From: an uncultured Acetatifactor sp.
GTDB lineage: Bacteria > Bacillota > Clostridia > Lachnospirales > Lachnospiraceae
Length of the DNA: 64,000 nucleotides
Direction of reading: 5' to 3'
Assembly: GCA_910586215.1 (NCBI GenBank)
Contig: CAJUGH010000001.1
Coordinates: 62,001-126,000, forward strand
Made by a program: the position numbers and the translations under genes. Shown here in pieces: positions 33,709 through 43,076 of the stretch. Each line of letters starts with the position of its first letter. Within the stretch, counting starts at the first letter, position 1. Below the pieces are notes generated by a model. That model made no database searches. It saw nothing but the letters and a program-made list of their open reading frames with translations, and was not told the origin of the DNA.

Positions 33709-35082
33709 GTGGCTCTCAGACGAAGACGAAGGGAACAAAGTGGCAGGGTGAGCAGGGTAATTGTCGTTGGCGGCGGCGCAGCGGGCATGATGGCCGCCAT
33801 ATCCGCAGCGGGATGCGGGCATAAGGTGTGTCTGATGGAGAAAAATGAGAAGCTGGGGAAGAAGCTTTTCATCACAGGAAAAGGCCGGTGCAATGTGACG
33901 AATGCAGGGGAGGCAGATACGTTTTTTTCCAATGTACGCTCCAACGGGAAGTTTTTATACAGTGCCTTTTATGGCTTTGACAATCAGGCTGTGATGGATT
34001 ATCTGGCCGGGGCCGGCTGTCCCTTGAAGGTGGAGAGAGGGGACAGGGTGTTCCCGGTATCAGACCATTCCTCAGACGTGATTGCTGCATTGGGACGGGA
34101 ACTTACCAGGCGGCAGGTAGAGGTTCTGCTGCATACACGGGTGAAAGGCCTGTGCCTGGAGGAAGAACGGGTGGCAGGGGTGGTCCTGGAAGATGGAACC
34201 CTGCGGAAGGCAGATAAAGTGATCCTGGCAACAGGAGGGCTTTCCTACCCGGCCACAGGCTCCACGGGAGATGGCTATCGGTTTGCAAAAGAGACAGGCC
34301 ACAGGATTCTTGCGCCAGAACCATCCCTGGTGCCATTATGTATAGAAGAAACATGGTGTGCGGATTTAATGGGCCTGTCCTTGAAAAATGTATCCCTGCG
34401 GCTGGTCTGTGGAGGCCGGCAGATGTACGAGGGTTTTGGGGAAATGCTGTTTACCCATTTCGGGGTTAGCGGCCCCCTGGTGTTGTCTGCCAGCAGCTAT
34501 CTGGGGCAGGGAGGCGAACAGAGGAAAAAGGGAAAAGCCTGGCAGGCGCAGACAGGCCAGGCCAGGCGGGAAGATGGCGTGGAAGGAGCAGACAGTGGGA
34601 CAAGGCTGTATCTGGACCTTAAGCCTGCCATAGACAGGGAGCAACTTGACAGGCGTCTGATCAGGGAGTTCCAGGAGAACCGGAACAGACAGTTTAAGAA
34701 TGCCCTGGGCAGTCTGTTCCCTGCAAAACTGATTCCTGTGATGGTGGCGCTCTCCGGGATTGATTCGGAGAAGAAAGCAGGTGAGGTCACTGCCCTGGAG
34801 CGGAAAGCCTTTGGAGGGCTGATCAAGGAACTGCCTCTTAGGGTGACGGGTACCAGGGGGTTCCCGGAAGCCATCATCACCAGGGGTGGAGTTTCCGTGA
34901 AGGATGTGAACCCTAAGACCATGGAATCCAGAAAGGTGGGGGGGCTGTATTTTGCCGGGGAGGTGCTGGACCTGGATGCCTTGACGGGAGGCTTTAACCT
35001 ACAGATTGCCTGGTCCACAGGGTATCTGGCCGGCCAGTGTATGGAAGGTATGGGGACAGGAGGAGACAGACATGAGTTATAA
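33709..35082 (+). CDS. HI0933-family flavoprotein (NAD(P)/FAD-dependent oxidoreductase)
   Basis: The protein has a dinucleotide-binding N-terminus VIVVGGGAAGMMAAISAAG, the family motif LFITGKGRCNVTN, and ILATGGLSYPATGSTGDGY, ending with the FAD-binding GGLYFAGEVLDLDALTGGFNLQIA. The function of HI0933/YhiN flavoproteins is not established. The start is uncertain: GTG at 33709 gives 457 residues with an odd Arg-rich leader; GTG at 33748 gives the usual MSRVIVVGGG start but has a weak ribosome binding site. An insertion of basic low-complexity sequence (about 265-300) is visible. It overlaps cmk by 11 bases. Confidence 0.88.
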   Translation: MALRRRRREQSGRVSRVIVVGGGAAGMMAAISAAGCGHKVCLMEKNEKLGKKLFITGKGRCNVTNAGEADTFFSNVRSNGKFLYSAFYGFDNQAVMDYLAGAGCPLKVERGDRVFPVSDHSSDVIAALGRELTRRQVEVLLHTRVKGLCLEEERVAGVVLEDGTLRKADKVILATGGLSYPATGSTGDGYRFAKETGHRILAPEPSLVPLCIEETWCADLMGLSLKNVSLRLVCGGRQMYEGFGEMLFTHFGVSGPLVLSASSYLGQGGEQRKKGKAWQAQTGQARREDGVEGADSGTRLYLDLKPAIDREQLDRRLIREFQENRNRQFKNALGSLFPAKLIPVMVALSGIDSEKKAGEVTALERKAFGGLIKELPLRVTGTRGFPEAIITRGGVSVKDVNPKTMESRKVGGLYFAGEVLDLDALTGGFNLQIAWSTGYLAGQCMEGMGTGGDRHEL

Positions 35083-35740
35083 TGTGGCGGTAGATGGCCC
35101 GGCCGGGGCAGGGAAGAGTACCATTGCCAGGGCAGTGGCAAAAAGGGAGCATCTCATTTATGTAGATACCGGGGCCATGTACCGCGCCATGGCCCTGCAT
35201 ATGCTCCGCAGTGGGGTCAACCTGGAGGACAAGGCACAGATCGTGGCCAGGTGCCAGGAGGCGGATATTTCCATCCGATATGAGGATGGTGTCCAGGTGG
35301 TGTGTCTGAACGGGGAGAATGTGAATGCCTACCTGCGCACGGAGCAGGTGGGGGACGCGGCTTCCAGGACCAGCCCTGTTCCAGAGGTGAGGAAAAAGCT
35401 GGTGGAACTGCAGAAGAAGCTGGCAGAGGAGAACGACTGTATCATGGATGGCAGGGATATTGGTACCCGGGTGCTGCCCCATGCCCAGTTGAAGATATAT
35501 CTTACAGCTTCAGTGGAAGTCCGGGCAAGACGCCGGTATGAGGAACTGGTGGGAAAGGGAGAAACCTGCGACCTGGCACGGATCCAGGCCGATATCGAAG
35601 AGAGGGATTACCGTGACATGCACAGGGAAGAATCCCCCTTGATGCAGGCGTCAGATGCCGTTCTGGTGGACACCTCTGCCATGGGGGTGGAGGAAGTGAT
35701 TGACAGGATCTGCCAGGAAATAAGACAGAGGGGGAGATAG
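35072..35740 (+). CDS. cmk: Cytidylate kinase
   Basis: The 222-residue enzyme phosphorylates CMP and dCMP. It shows the P-loop DGPAGAGKST at residues 8-17, VDTGAMYRA, the GRDIGTRVLPHA segment and the lid arginines (RARRRYEEL). AGGAGGAGACAGAC precedes the ATG, and the gene overlaps the flavoprotein gene by 11 bases. It is followed by ispH after four bases; the cmk-ispH-S1 order is common in Clostridia. Confidence 0.96.
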   Translation: MSYNVAVDGPAGAGKSTIARAVAKREHLIYVDTGAMYRAMALHMLRSGVNLEDKAQIVARCQEADISIRYEDGVQVVCLNGENVNAYLRTEQVGDAASRTSPVPEVRKKLVELQKKLAEENDCIMDGRDIGTRVLPHAQLKIYLTASVEVRARRRYEELVGKGETCDLARIQADIEERDYRDMHREESPLMQASDAVLVDTSAMGVEEVIDRICQEIRQRGR

Positions 35741-35744
35741 TCCT

Positions 35745-36593
35745 ATGGAAGTGGTACTGGCGGAATGCGCAGGTTTCTGCTTCGGTGTGAAGCGGGCAGT
35801 GGACACTGTGTATGAACAGGTAAAAAAAGGGAAAACTATCTATACCTATGGCCCCATTGTACACAATGAGGAGGTAGTCCGCAGCCTGGAGGAGCAGGGG
35901 GTGAAGGTCCTGGAATCCGAAGAGGGGTTGAGATCCCTGAAGGAGGGCAGCGTCATCATCCGGGCACACGGTGTGCCACCAGGAATCTATGATATCCTGG
36001 AGCAGAAGGGGCTGGAATGCATAGATGCCACCTGCCCTTTTGTGAAGCGCATTCACCAGATTGTGGCTGATGCCAGCAGGGAAGGACAGCACATTGTCAT
36101 TGCAGGCAATGGGGGACATCCGGAGGTAGAGGGCATCAGGTCCCGGTGCAGCGGTGCGGTTTCCGTGCTGGAATCCGTGGAGGAAGCGGCCAGATTCCAG
36201 CCTCCGGAGGGCAAAAGACTGTGCCTGGTCGCCCAAACGACATTTAACTACAATAAATTTCAATCTATAGTTGAAATTTTTGAGAAAAAAGGTTACAATG
36301 TTATTGTTGTGAATACTATATGTAACGCAACAGAGGAGCGCCAGCGTTCTGCCAGGGTGCTTGCAGCAAAGGCTGACGTTATGATTGTGATAGGAGGGAA
36401 GCACAGTTCCAATACCAGAAAGCTGTACGAAATCTGCAGCAGGGAGTGTGCGGATACCTATTATATACAGACACTGGATGACTTGCATTTAGAACTACCT
36501 AAAGCTGTTCGACTGGTGGGTATTACCGCGGGGGCTTCCACCCCAAATAAATTAATCGAGGAGGTTCAAAATTATGTCAGAATTAACTTTTGA
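35745..36593 (+). CDS. ispH: 4-hydroxy-3-methylbut-2-enyl diphosphate reductase
   Basis: The 282-residue enzyme makes IPP and DMAPP in the last step of the MEP pathway. The three [4Fe-4S] ligands are seen as C12 (AGFCFGVKRA), C97 (DATCPFV) and C193 (NTICNATEERQ), with the substrate motifs RAHGVPP and AGASTPN. The last 20 bases overlap the S1-domain gene. In some Clostridia the two are a single fused protein; here a frame change separates them. Confidence 0.96.
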   Translation: MEVVLAECAGFCFGVKRAVDTVYEQVKKGKTIYTYGPIVHNEEVVRSLEEQGVKVLESEEGLRSLKEGSVIIRAHGVPPGIYDILEQKGLECIDATCPFVKRIHQIVADASREGQHIVIAGNGGHPEVEGIRSRCSGAVSVLESVEEAARFQPPEGKRLCLVAQTTFNYNKFQSIVEIFEKKGYNVIVVNTICNATEERQRSARVLAAKADVMIVIGGKHSSNTRKLYEICSRECADTYYIQTLDDLHLELPKAVRLVGITAGASTPNKLIEEVQNYVRINF

Positions 36594-37713
36594 ACAAATG
36601 TTGGAAGATTCAATTAAAACAATACATGCAGGAGAGGTAGTCGAAGGTACAGTCATCGATGTCAAAGAAGATGAAATCGTCCTAAACATCGGATACAAGT
36701 CAGACGGTATCCTGACGAAGAATGAGTATACCAATGATTCCAGCGTGGATTTGACTACTGTGGTGAAGCCTGGTGACACCATGGAGGTAAAGGTGTTAAA
36801 GGTGAATGATGGGGAGGGCCAGGTGGTCCTGACCTACAAGCGCCTTGCCGCAGACAGAGGTAACAAGAGGATTGAGGAAGCATACAACAACAGGGAAGTA
36901 CTCAAGGCTACCGTAACCCAGGTACTGGAGGGCGGCCTTAGCGTGGTGGTGGATGAGGTGCGGATCTTCATTCCCGCAAGCCTGGTATCGGATACTTATG
37001 AGAAGGATCTGAACAAATATGCAGGCCAGGAGATCGAGTTTGTCATCAGCGAGTACAACCCCAAGAGAAGGAGATACATCGGGGACCGCAGGCAGCTGAT
37101 TGCAGCCAGGAAGGCTGAACTGCAGGCAGAACTGTTTGCCAGGATCCATGAGGGTGATGTGGTGGAAGGCGTTGTAAAGAACGTGACCGATTTCGGTGCA
37201 TTTGTGGATCTGGGCGGTGCCGATGGCCTGCTGCACATCTCCGAGATGTCCTGGGGACGTGTGGAGCATCCCAGGAAGGTCTTCAAGGTAGGTGAGAAGC
37301 TTACGGTGTTGATCAAGGAGATCAATGGCAGCAAGGTTGCCCTGTCCTTGAAGTTTGAAGATGCCAATCCCTGGAAGGATGCGGCAGATAAGTATGCCAT
37401 TGGCAATGTGGTTACCGGCAAGGTTGCCAGGATGACGGATTTTGGTGCCTTTATTGAACTGGAGCCTGGCGTGGATGCCCTGCTGCATGTGTCCCAGATT
37501 TCCAAGGAGCATGTGGAGAAACCTGCGGATGTGCTGCATGTAGGAGAAGAAGTCACTGCCAAGGTGGTGGATTTCAACGAGACAGACAGGAAGATTTCCT
37601 TGAGCATTAAGGCCATGTATGCCGCAGACCGTTATACAGCTGCCAATGATGCAGATGAAGTGTCTGTAGACATTGATGCCGTGATCGCCGCACAGGAGAG
37701 CGATGCGGAGTAA
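36574..37713 (+). CDS. S1 RNA-binding domain protein (RpsA-like)
   Basis: The 379-residue protein has four S1 repeats; the last two (VVEGVVKNVTDFGAFVDLGG and VVTGKVARMTDFGAFIELEPG) are the best conserved and the first two are more divergent. Such short RpsA-like proteins in Firmicutes bind RNA and may aid translation, but are not a strict counterpart of the six-repeat E. coli S1. GAGGAGG precedes the ATG inside ispH, so coupling is likely. Confidence 0.92.
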   Translation: MSELTFEQMLEDSIKTIHAGEVVEGTVIDVKEDEIVLNIGYKSDGILTKNEYTNDSSVDLTTVVKPGDTMEVKVLKVNDGEGQVVLTYKRLAADRGNKRIEEAYNNREVLKATVTQVLEGGLSVVVDEVRIFIPASLVSDTYEKDLNKYAGQEIEFVISEYNPKRRRYIGDRRQLIAARKAELQAELFARIHEGDVVEGVVKNVTDFGAFVDLGGADGLLHISEMSWGRVEHPRKVFKVGEKLTVLIKEINGSKVALSLKFEDANPWKDAADKYAIGNVVTGKVARMTDFGAFIELEPGVDALLHVSQISKEHVEKPADVLHVGEEVTAKVVDFNETDRKISLSIKAMYAADRYTAANDADEVSVDIDAVIAAQESDAE

Positions 37714-37761
37714 TTCGTGTGAAGCAGGAATATTATATTGCATAAGGGGAGCATGGGGCAC

Positions 37762-38538
37762 ATGGTATATGATTATGAGTATCTGAAGAAGGAAGTACTG
37801 GCACTGACGAAGATCGATTTGAACTGTTACAAAGAGAAACAGATGAAGCGACGCATCGATACGCTGATCGCCAAGAACAAGATTGTAGGCTATGACAAGT
37901 ACGTGCAGGGACTGAGGACAGATAAGGCTCTCTATGAGGAATTTGTCAATTATATTACCATCAATGTGTCTGAGTTCTATCGGAATCCGGAACAGTGGAA
38001 GCTGATGGATCAGCAGATCCTACCGGAACTGATCAAGAAGTTTGGTAAGAACTTAAAGATCTGGAGTGCAGCCTGTTCCACTGGGGATGAGCCATATTCA
38101 CTTGTGATGGCTCTTTCCCGCCATGTACCCCTTAGCAATATCAAGATTTATGCTACTGACCTGGATAAACAGGTCATTGAGAAAGCAAAGATTGGACTCT
38201 ATGGCGAGAAGAGCATTGCAGCCGTTCCAGATGATCTGAAGAAGAAATATTTTACGAAAATGGGTGCCTTTTATAAGGTTGCCGATGAGATCAAGGCCAG
38301 GGTGGAATTCAAGGAACATAATCTGTTAAAGGATAGTTATCCATCCAATTATCATATGATCGTGTGCCGGAATGTGCTGATCTATTTTACGGATGAGGCC
38401 AAGGATGAAGTATTCCGCAAATTCTGTAAGTCACTGGCGACAGAAGGGGTGCTGTTTATCGGAAGCACAGAGCAGATCATCAACTATAAGGAGATGGGAT
38501 ACGACCGCAAGAATTCTTTCTTCTACCAGAAGGTGTAA
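37762..38538 (+). CDS. cheR: CheR-type chemoreceptor methyltransferase
   Basis: The 258-residue protein has the CheR N-terminal helical domain (YKEKQMKRRIDTLIAKN) and the SAM-binding domain with WSAACSTGDEPYSL, ATDLD and CRNVLIYF. It methylates glutamates on methyl-accepting proteins. A chemoreceptor gene lies 19 kb away, but no other che gene is adjacent. Of the three possible starts the ATG at 37762 has the best spacing to GGGG. A hairpin element and a terminator follow. Confidence 0.93.
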   Translation: MVYDYEYLKKEVLALTKIDLNCYKEKQMKRRIDTLIAKNKIVGYDKYVQGLRTDKALYEEFVNYITINVSEFYRNPEQWKLMDQQILPELIKKFGKNLKIWSAACSTGDEPYSLVMALSRHVPLSNIKIYATDLDKQVIEKAKIGLYGEKSIAAVPDDLKKKYFTKMGAFYKVADEIKARVEFKEHNLLKDSYPSNYHMIVCRNVLIYFTDEAKDEVFRKFCKSLATEGVLFIGSTEQIINYKEMGYDRKNSFFYQKV

Positions 38539-38539
38539 T

Positions 38540-38601
38540 CGTTACTTTTCACGGCGTGGTGCATCATGTTGCTTTGAACGGCAGAGCCGTGAAAAGTAAC
38601 G
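38540..38601. repeat. Perfect 16-bp inverted repeat, related to family C
   Basis: CGTTACTTTTCACGGC and GCCGTGAAAAGTAACG flank a 30-base loop containing TGCATCATGTTGCTTTGAACGG, which resembles the inner end of the elements at 39853, 47448 and 48632. Confidence 0.7.
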
Positions 38602-38682
38602 TGTAATCCATGAAGGCAGGTGAGGCCATTGGTTCACCTGCGGAAGGTATGATACGAAGTATACAGAACATACATAAACGAG

Positions 38683-38710
38683 AAAAGGAACCCTGTAAGG
38701 GTTCCTTTTT
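38683..38710. terminator. Bidirectional terminator between cheR and the exonuclease gene
   Basis: AAAAGGAACCC-TGTAA-GGGTTCCTTTTT forms an 11-bp stem with A and T runs on its flanks, between convergent genes. Confidence 0.9.
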
Positions 38711-38717
38711 CGTGGGA

Positions 38718-39821
38718 TCAATAGGTGGATGCCATAGTCTGCAGGATATGGGTGGCATATAGGGAGAAAGCCTTGCGGTTCTTCTTCATCTCATCTGTCA
38801 GTTCGAAGAAAAGTTCCTTGCTCTTGTAATCCCGTTTGAAGAACGGCTCGAAGAGGATTTCCCACTGGGGCAGATAGTTGGAGAATTTCCTGGTGTAGCA
38901 GTTGGCGGCAGAAGCGGGCAGCCGGTGTTCCCTGTCCACAAAACCGGCAATGGACTTGTGGAGGGCCACATCCTCCGAAGGCAGGTAGTAGTAGTCATGG
39001 TAATTGGAATAGAAATACTTCAGTTCCTCCTCATAGATGGGAACCTTTAGGACAGCCTCGTCTCCCTCCCCCCTGAAGGAGCAGGTGCCGATGGTGGTCA
39101 GTACGGGCCTGGGCAGGGGCTGTTCCAGGCTCAAGGTAATCAGCAGTTCCTTGCGCCGGTAGCCGTGGATGTCCTTGTAGGAATTGGCCTGGACTTTCCG
39201 GGCCCTCACAGGCTGGGTGAACAGGTCGTAATAGGACAGGATGGGCAGGGTCTGAAGCATACCCTTAAGGTCATCTGCATTGTGGAGGAACAGGGCGTTC
39301 TCCGCGAATTCGGAAGGATTCTGCACATAGTCATGGTAGATGCCGATCAGTTCTCTTCCCTGAAATACATCTTCCCGCTGGATCCCCAGGAATTTCTCCA
39401 GGGTCTTCTGTTTGCAGTTGGGCAGCTTGAGGAAATATTTGTAAGGGCTGATCCGCTTGTACAGGTCAAGGCCCTGGAACTGGTCGAAATGATAGGGCAG
39501 GTTGTGCTGGGCGCATTTCTGGGTGATGAAAGGCAGGTCGAAATTGTTGCCATTAAAATGGATCAGGTAGCGGTAAAGCCTGGAGAACTCGAAGAAAGCC
39601 TTCAGCACATCTACTTCCTGGTCAGGGTTCTGTGCCATCCACTGTATGGTATGCCATTTTCCGGCCAGGAAATAGGCACAGCCGATCAGATACAGATAGG
39701 AGGAACGTGCGGCAAAGCCTGTGGTCTCAATATCGATGAACAATATACGTTCAAGGGGGGCAAGCCTCTCTAACGGATAGGATATGGCGAAATTTTCCAT
39801 GGTTTCCTCAGTGACTCTCAT
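38718..39821 (-). CDS. YprB-like RNase H-fold exonuclease
   Basis: The 367-residue protein has a DnaQ-like core: FIDIETTGF near residue 30 (first two acidic residues), LIHFNGNNFDLPFI near 86, and HNADDLKGM near 180. Conserved positions fit the predicted 3'-5' exonucleases of the RNase_H_2 group. A C-terminal domain of about 150 residues of unknown type follows, with many aromatic residues (YFYSNYHDYYYLPSED). It has no signal peptide. It is a lone minus-strand gene between two terminator/repeat regions. Confidence 0.85.
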   Translation of the reverse strand: MRVTEETMENFAISYPLERLAPLERILFIDIETTGFAARSSYLYLIGCAYFLAGKWHTIQWMAQNPDQEVDVLKAFFEFSRLYRYLIHFNGNNFDLPFITQKCAQHNLPYHFDQFQGLDLYKRISPYKYFLKLPNCKQKTLEKFLGIQREDVFQGRELIGIYHDYVQNPSEFAENALFLHNADDLKGMLQTLPILSYYDLFTQPVRARKVQANSYKDIHGYRRKELLITLSLEQPLPRPVLTTIGTCSFRGEGDEAVLKVPIYEEELKYFYSNYHDYYYLPSEDVALHKSIAGFVDREHRLPASAANCYTRKFSNYLPQWEILFEPFFKRDYKSKELFFELTDEMKKNRKAFSLYATHILQTMASTY

Positions 39822-39852
39822 AATGTACCTCCCATATAGAAGATAAAAAGTA

Positions 39853-39987
39853 GTTACTGTTCACAGGTGCCACCGCCAGGTGTTTTCACGCGCCTTCTGC
39901 GTGACAAACCCGAGGCAGCCACGCGCCAAAACGCTTGTATTTTACGTTTTTGTGTGCATGGTTGCTGTGAACGGAGTGAACAGTAAC
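39853..39987. repeat. 135-bp palindromic element, family C
   Basis: Perfect 12-bp ends GTTACTGTTCAC and GTGAACAGTAAC enclose smaller inverted repeats (CACGCG...). The right inner part GTTGCTGTGAACGGAGTGAACAGTAAC is nearly identical to the right end of the element at 48632-48689 and, inverted, to 47448-47485. Confidence 0.7.
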
Positions 39988-40036
39988 AAAAAGCATAAAA
40001 TGATTATACCATGAATTTAAATTTTCCAGTAGTATT

Positions 40037-40066
40037 TTGTTGAAAAAAATAGTATATTTATATAGA
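40037..40066 (+). promoter_or_regulatory. Possible promoter of the rnf operon
   Basis: TTGTTG and TATAGA are 18 bases apart in a very AT-rich stretch. Other pairings in the same stretch are possible. Confidence 0.35.
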
Positions 40067-40077
40067 TGAGGTTCTGC

Positions 40078-40099
40078 ATATTTCGACAGGTCAAAATAT
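40078..40099. promoter_or_regulatory. Operator-like palindrome upstream of rnfC
   Basis: ATATTTCGAC-AG-GTCAAAATAT is a 22-bp inverted repeat with one mismatch, close to the expected transcription start. It does not match the Rex consensus. A second inverted repeat CAGACAG/CTGTCTG lies nearer to rnfC (about 40126-40149). Confidence 0.4.
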
Positions 40100-40189
40100 T
40101 GCTGCAGGGTCTGAGTCAGATGTCAGACAGTCTGTCCGAGGGGCTGTCTGGACTGTACCAGATTACATAATGGGAAAGGATAGAGTACT

Positions 40190-41506
40190 ATGGCAAAATT
40201 GACATTTACGGGAGGTATCCATCCCTATGACGGGAAGGATCTGTCCAAGGACAAACCGATCCAGGAGGTGTTGCCGGGCAGTGAACTGGTCTACCCCCTG
40301 TCCCAGCACATCGGCGCACCGGCTAAGCCTGTGGTGGCAAAGGGGGACCGGGTACTGGCAGGACAGAAGATAGCAGAAGGGGGAGCTTTTGTCTCGGCAC
40401 CCATCCATGCATCCGTATCAGGCACGGTGAAGGCCATAGAGCCAAGGCGGGTGGTTACAGGGGACATGGTCATGAGTATTGTGGTGGAGAATGACGGCAT
40501 GTATGAGGATGTGGGATTCTATCCCCAGGCGCCCCTGGAGAAGATGACCCGGGAGGAGATCCTGGAAGTCATCCGGGAGGCGGGAATCGTGGGGATGGGA
40601 GGAGCCGGGTTCCCCACCCATGTGAAGCTGTCCCCCAGGAAGCCGGAGAAGATCGACTATGTCATTGCAAACTGTGCGGAATGCGAGCCTTACCTGACTT
40701 CAGATTACCGCAGGATGCTGGAAGAGCCGGAGAAGCTCATCGGCGGTCTGCGGATATGCTTAAGCCTGTTTGACCATGCCCAGGGGATTCTGGCAGTGGA
40801 AGATAACAAGCCGGACTGCATTTCCCTGCTCAGGCAGCTTGTGGGGGAGGATCCCAGGATCAGCGTCAAGGCACTGAAGACAAAGTACCCCCAGGGCGGG
40901 GAGCGGCAGCTGATCTATGCCACCACCGGCCGGAAGATCAACTCCACCATGCTGCCAGCAGATGTGGGCTGTATCGTGAACAATGTGGACACCATTGTGG
41001 CAGTCTACCGGGCAGTGATGGAGGGACGTCCCTTGATCGAGAGAATCGTGACAGTGACAGGGGATGCCGTGGCCAATCCCAGGAATTTCCGGGTACGGAT
41101 CGGAACCAGCTACAAGGAACTCCTGGAGGAGGCAGGTGGATTTAAAAAAGAGCCGGAGAAGATCGTCTGCGGAGGCCCCATGATGGGATTTAGCATGTTT
41201 GACCTGCAGGTGCCCACCACCAAGACTTCCACGGCACTGCTGGGACTGTCCAGGGATGATGTGTCAGCCATGGAACCGGGTCCCTGCATCAACTGCGGGC
41301 GCTGTGTGGAGGTGTGCCCTGGCAGGGTGCTTCCCAGTAAGCTGGCGGATTATGCAGAGCGTTCTGATGAGGAAGCTTTTCTGGCAAACTATGGCATGGA
41401 GTGCTGTGAATGCGGGTGCTGTAGTTTTGTCTGTCCGGCCAGGAGACCCTTGACCCAGGAGATCAAGTCCATGCGCAAGATACAGTTGGCCAAGAAGAAA
41501 AAGTAG
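40190..41506 (+). CDS. rnfC: Rnf complex subunit RnfC
   Basis: The 438-residue protein is the peripheral NADH-side subunit of the ferredoxin:NAD+ oxidoreductase. It has the N-terminal sandwich domain, the flavin/NADH-binding motif GMGGAGFPTHVKLSP, the ANCAECEPYLTSDYR segment and two C-terminal [4Fe-4S] motifs (CINCGRCVEVCP and CCECGCCSFVCPARRP). It is the first gene of rnfCDGEAB, the usual clostridial order. Confidence 0.97.
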   Translation: MAKLTFTGGIHPYDGKDLSKDKPIQEVLPGSELVYPLSQHIGAPAKPVVAKGDRVLAGQKIAEGGAFVSAPIHASVSGTVKAIEPRRVVTGDMVMSIVVENDGMYEDVGFYPQAPLEKMTREEILEVIREAGIVGMGGAGFPTHVKLSPRKPEKIDYVIANCAECEPYLTSDYRRMLEEPEKLIGGLRICLSLFDHAQGILAVEDNKPDCISLLRQLVGEDPRISVKALKTKYPQGGERQLIYATTGRKINSTMLPADVGCIVNNVDTIVAVYRAVMEGRPLIERIVTVTGDAVANPRNFRVRIGTSYKELLEEAGGFKKEPEKIVCGGPMMGFSMFDLQVPTTKTSTALLGLSRDDVSAMEPGPCINCGRCVEVCPGRVLPSKLADYAERSDEEAFLANYGMECCECGCCSFVCPARRPLTQEIKSMRKIQLAKKKK

Positions 41507-41521
41507 GAGGGAGAAGGCGCA

Positions 41522-42463
41522 ATGGGTAAACTATACAAAGTATCATCCAATCCCCACATCCGTTCCGGCATGACCACAAGTGGCATTATGCTGGCTGTGA
41601 TTGTGGCATTGATGCCTGCCACGGGTTTTGGAATCTACAATTTCGGGATAAGGGCGCTTTTTGTGGTGCTGGTGACAGTGGCCAGCACAGTGCTGACGGA
41701 ATTCCTGTATGGGCTTTTTAGGAAGAAGATGACCATTACGGATCTGTCTGCGGTAGTCACAGGGCTATTGCTGGCCTTGAACCTTCCAGTGACCATTCCT
41801 TTCTGGATGGCAGCCTTAGGAGGGGTGTTTGCCATTCTGGTGGTGAAGATGCTTTTTGGGGGCCTGGGACAGAATTTCATGAATCCGGCCCTGGCAGCCA
41901 GGTGCTTTCTGCTCATTTCTTTTCCTGTGCAGATGACAGCCTTTGCCTGTGATGCCTACACCGGGGCGACTCCCCTGGCAGCCTTGAAGGCAGGGGAGAG
42001 CGTTAACGCACTGGACATGGTGATAGGCCGGACGGCGGGTACCATCGGGGAGACTTCCCTGGTTGCCCTGGCGGTGGGAGCCTGCCTTTTGATTCTCCTG
42101 GGAATTATTGATTTAAGGGTTCCTGGAACATATCTGGTGACTTTCGCGGTATTTGTCATCCTGTTTGGGGGCCATAGAGTGGATCCGGCTTATCTCAGTG
42201 CCCATCTGGCCGGTGGCGGTTTGATGCTGGGGGCATTTTTCATGGCTACAGATTATGTGACCAGGCCTGTGACCATCAAGGGACAGTATGTGTATGGGAT
42301 GTTCCTGGGACTGATGACAGGAATCTTCCGGATCTTCGGACCAGGCGCGGAAGGAGTGTCCTATGCCATTATCCTGGGGAACCTTCTGGTGCCCCTGATC
42401 GAGAAATACACCAGGCCTGTGGCCTTTGGATACAGGAAGGGAGGGAAGCGCCGTGAGAAATAA
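41522..42463 (+). CDS. rnfD: Rnf complex subunit RnfD
   Basis: The 313-residue membrane protein has about nine hydrophobic segments. The motif YTGATPLA places the covalent FMN on T150. RnfD passes electrons across the membrane and is thought to contribute to ion translocation. Its 3' end overlaps rnfG by 11 bases. Confidence 0.96.
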   Translation: MGKLYKVSSNPHIRSGMTTSGIMLAVIVALMPATGFGIYNFGIRALFVVLVTVASTVLTEFLYGLFRKKMTITDLSAVVTGLLLALNLPVTIPFWMAALGGVFAILVVKMLFGGLGQNFMNPALAARCFLLISFPVQMTAFACDAYTGATPLAALKAGESVNALDMVIGRTAGTIGETSLVALAVGACLLILLGIIDLRVPGTYLVTFAVFVILFGGHRVDPAYLSAHLAGGGLMLGAFFMATDYVTRPVTIKGQYVYGMFLGLMTGIFRIFGPGAEGVSYAIILGNLLVPLIEKYTRPVAFGYRKGGKRREK

Positions 42464-43076
42464 GGGCAATCTGGGGACCATGTTGAAGGAGGCAGGGATT
42501 CTCTTTGCGATCACCCTTGTGTCGGGCCTTCTGCTGGGTGTAGTCTATGAACTGACCAAGGAACCGATCCGCCTGCAGCAGGAGAAAGCCATCCAGGAGG
42601 CATGTAAGGCAGTGTTCCAGGAGGCCGGGTCCTTCGAACAGATAGAGTATACCCTGGGGGAGGAGCTGGCCGGGGAACTGGCACAGGATGGTGTGAGGGC
42701 CGGGGATGTGTACCGGGCACTGGGTGCGGACGGCACCCTTCTGGGATATGTGCTGGAGTCCACCTCAACAAAAGGGTATGGGGGCAATATTGTAATCTAT
42801 CTGGGGGTTGCCCTGGACGGCACCCTGAATGACATTTCCATCCTGGAGATTGCGGAGACGGCAGGACTGGGCATGGAAGCGCCGGATGTGCTGGTTCCCC
42901 AGTTCCATGACAAGCAGGTGGAGCATTTTGTCTATACCAAGACCGGGGCTCAGTCGGAGGAAGAGATAGATGCCATTACCGGCGCCACCATCACCACCGA
43001 GGCTGTGACAAATGCGGTGAATGGCGGACTGAAGGTGGCCAGGATGCTGATGGAGGGAGGTGCGGGCAATGAATAG
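42453..43076 (+). CDS. rnfG: Rnf complex subunit RnfG
   Basis: The 207-residue protein has one N-terminal membrane helix and an outer FMN-binding domain. The motif DAITGATITT puts the covalent FMN on T179. The GTG start at 42453 follows GGAAGGGAGGG and overlaps rnfD; ATG at 42480 would remove part of the membrane helix approach. The 3' end overlaps rnfE by eight bases. Confidence 0.95.
   Translation: MRNKGNLGTMLKEAGILFAITLVSGLLLGVVYELTKEPIRLQQEKAIQEACKAVFQEAGSFEQIEYTLGEELAGELAQDGVRAGDVYRALGADGTLLGYVLESTSTKGYGGNIVIYLGVALDGTLNDISILEIAETAGLGMEAPDVLVPQFHDKQVEHFVYTKTGAQSEEEIDAITGATITTEAVTNAVNGGLKVARMLMEGGAGNE

Noticed and set aside
33360..33742. CRISPR array or tandem repeat in the gene-free stretch
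   Set aside because: The repeats are palindromic, of unequal length and unevenly spaced, and there are no unique spacers or cas genes.
35745..37713. IspH-S1 fusion broken by a frameshift
   Set aside because: The S1-domain gene has its own strong ribosome binding site and ATG, and separate genes are normal in many relatives, so no sequencing or mutational frameshift is needed.
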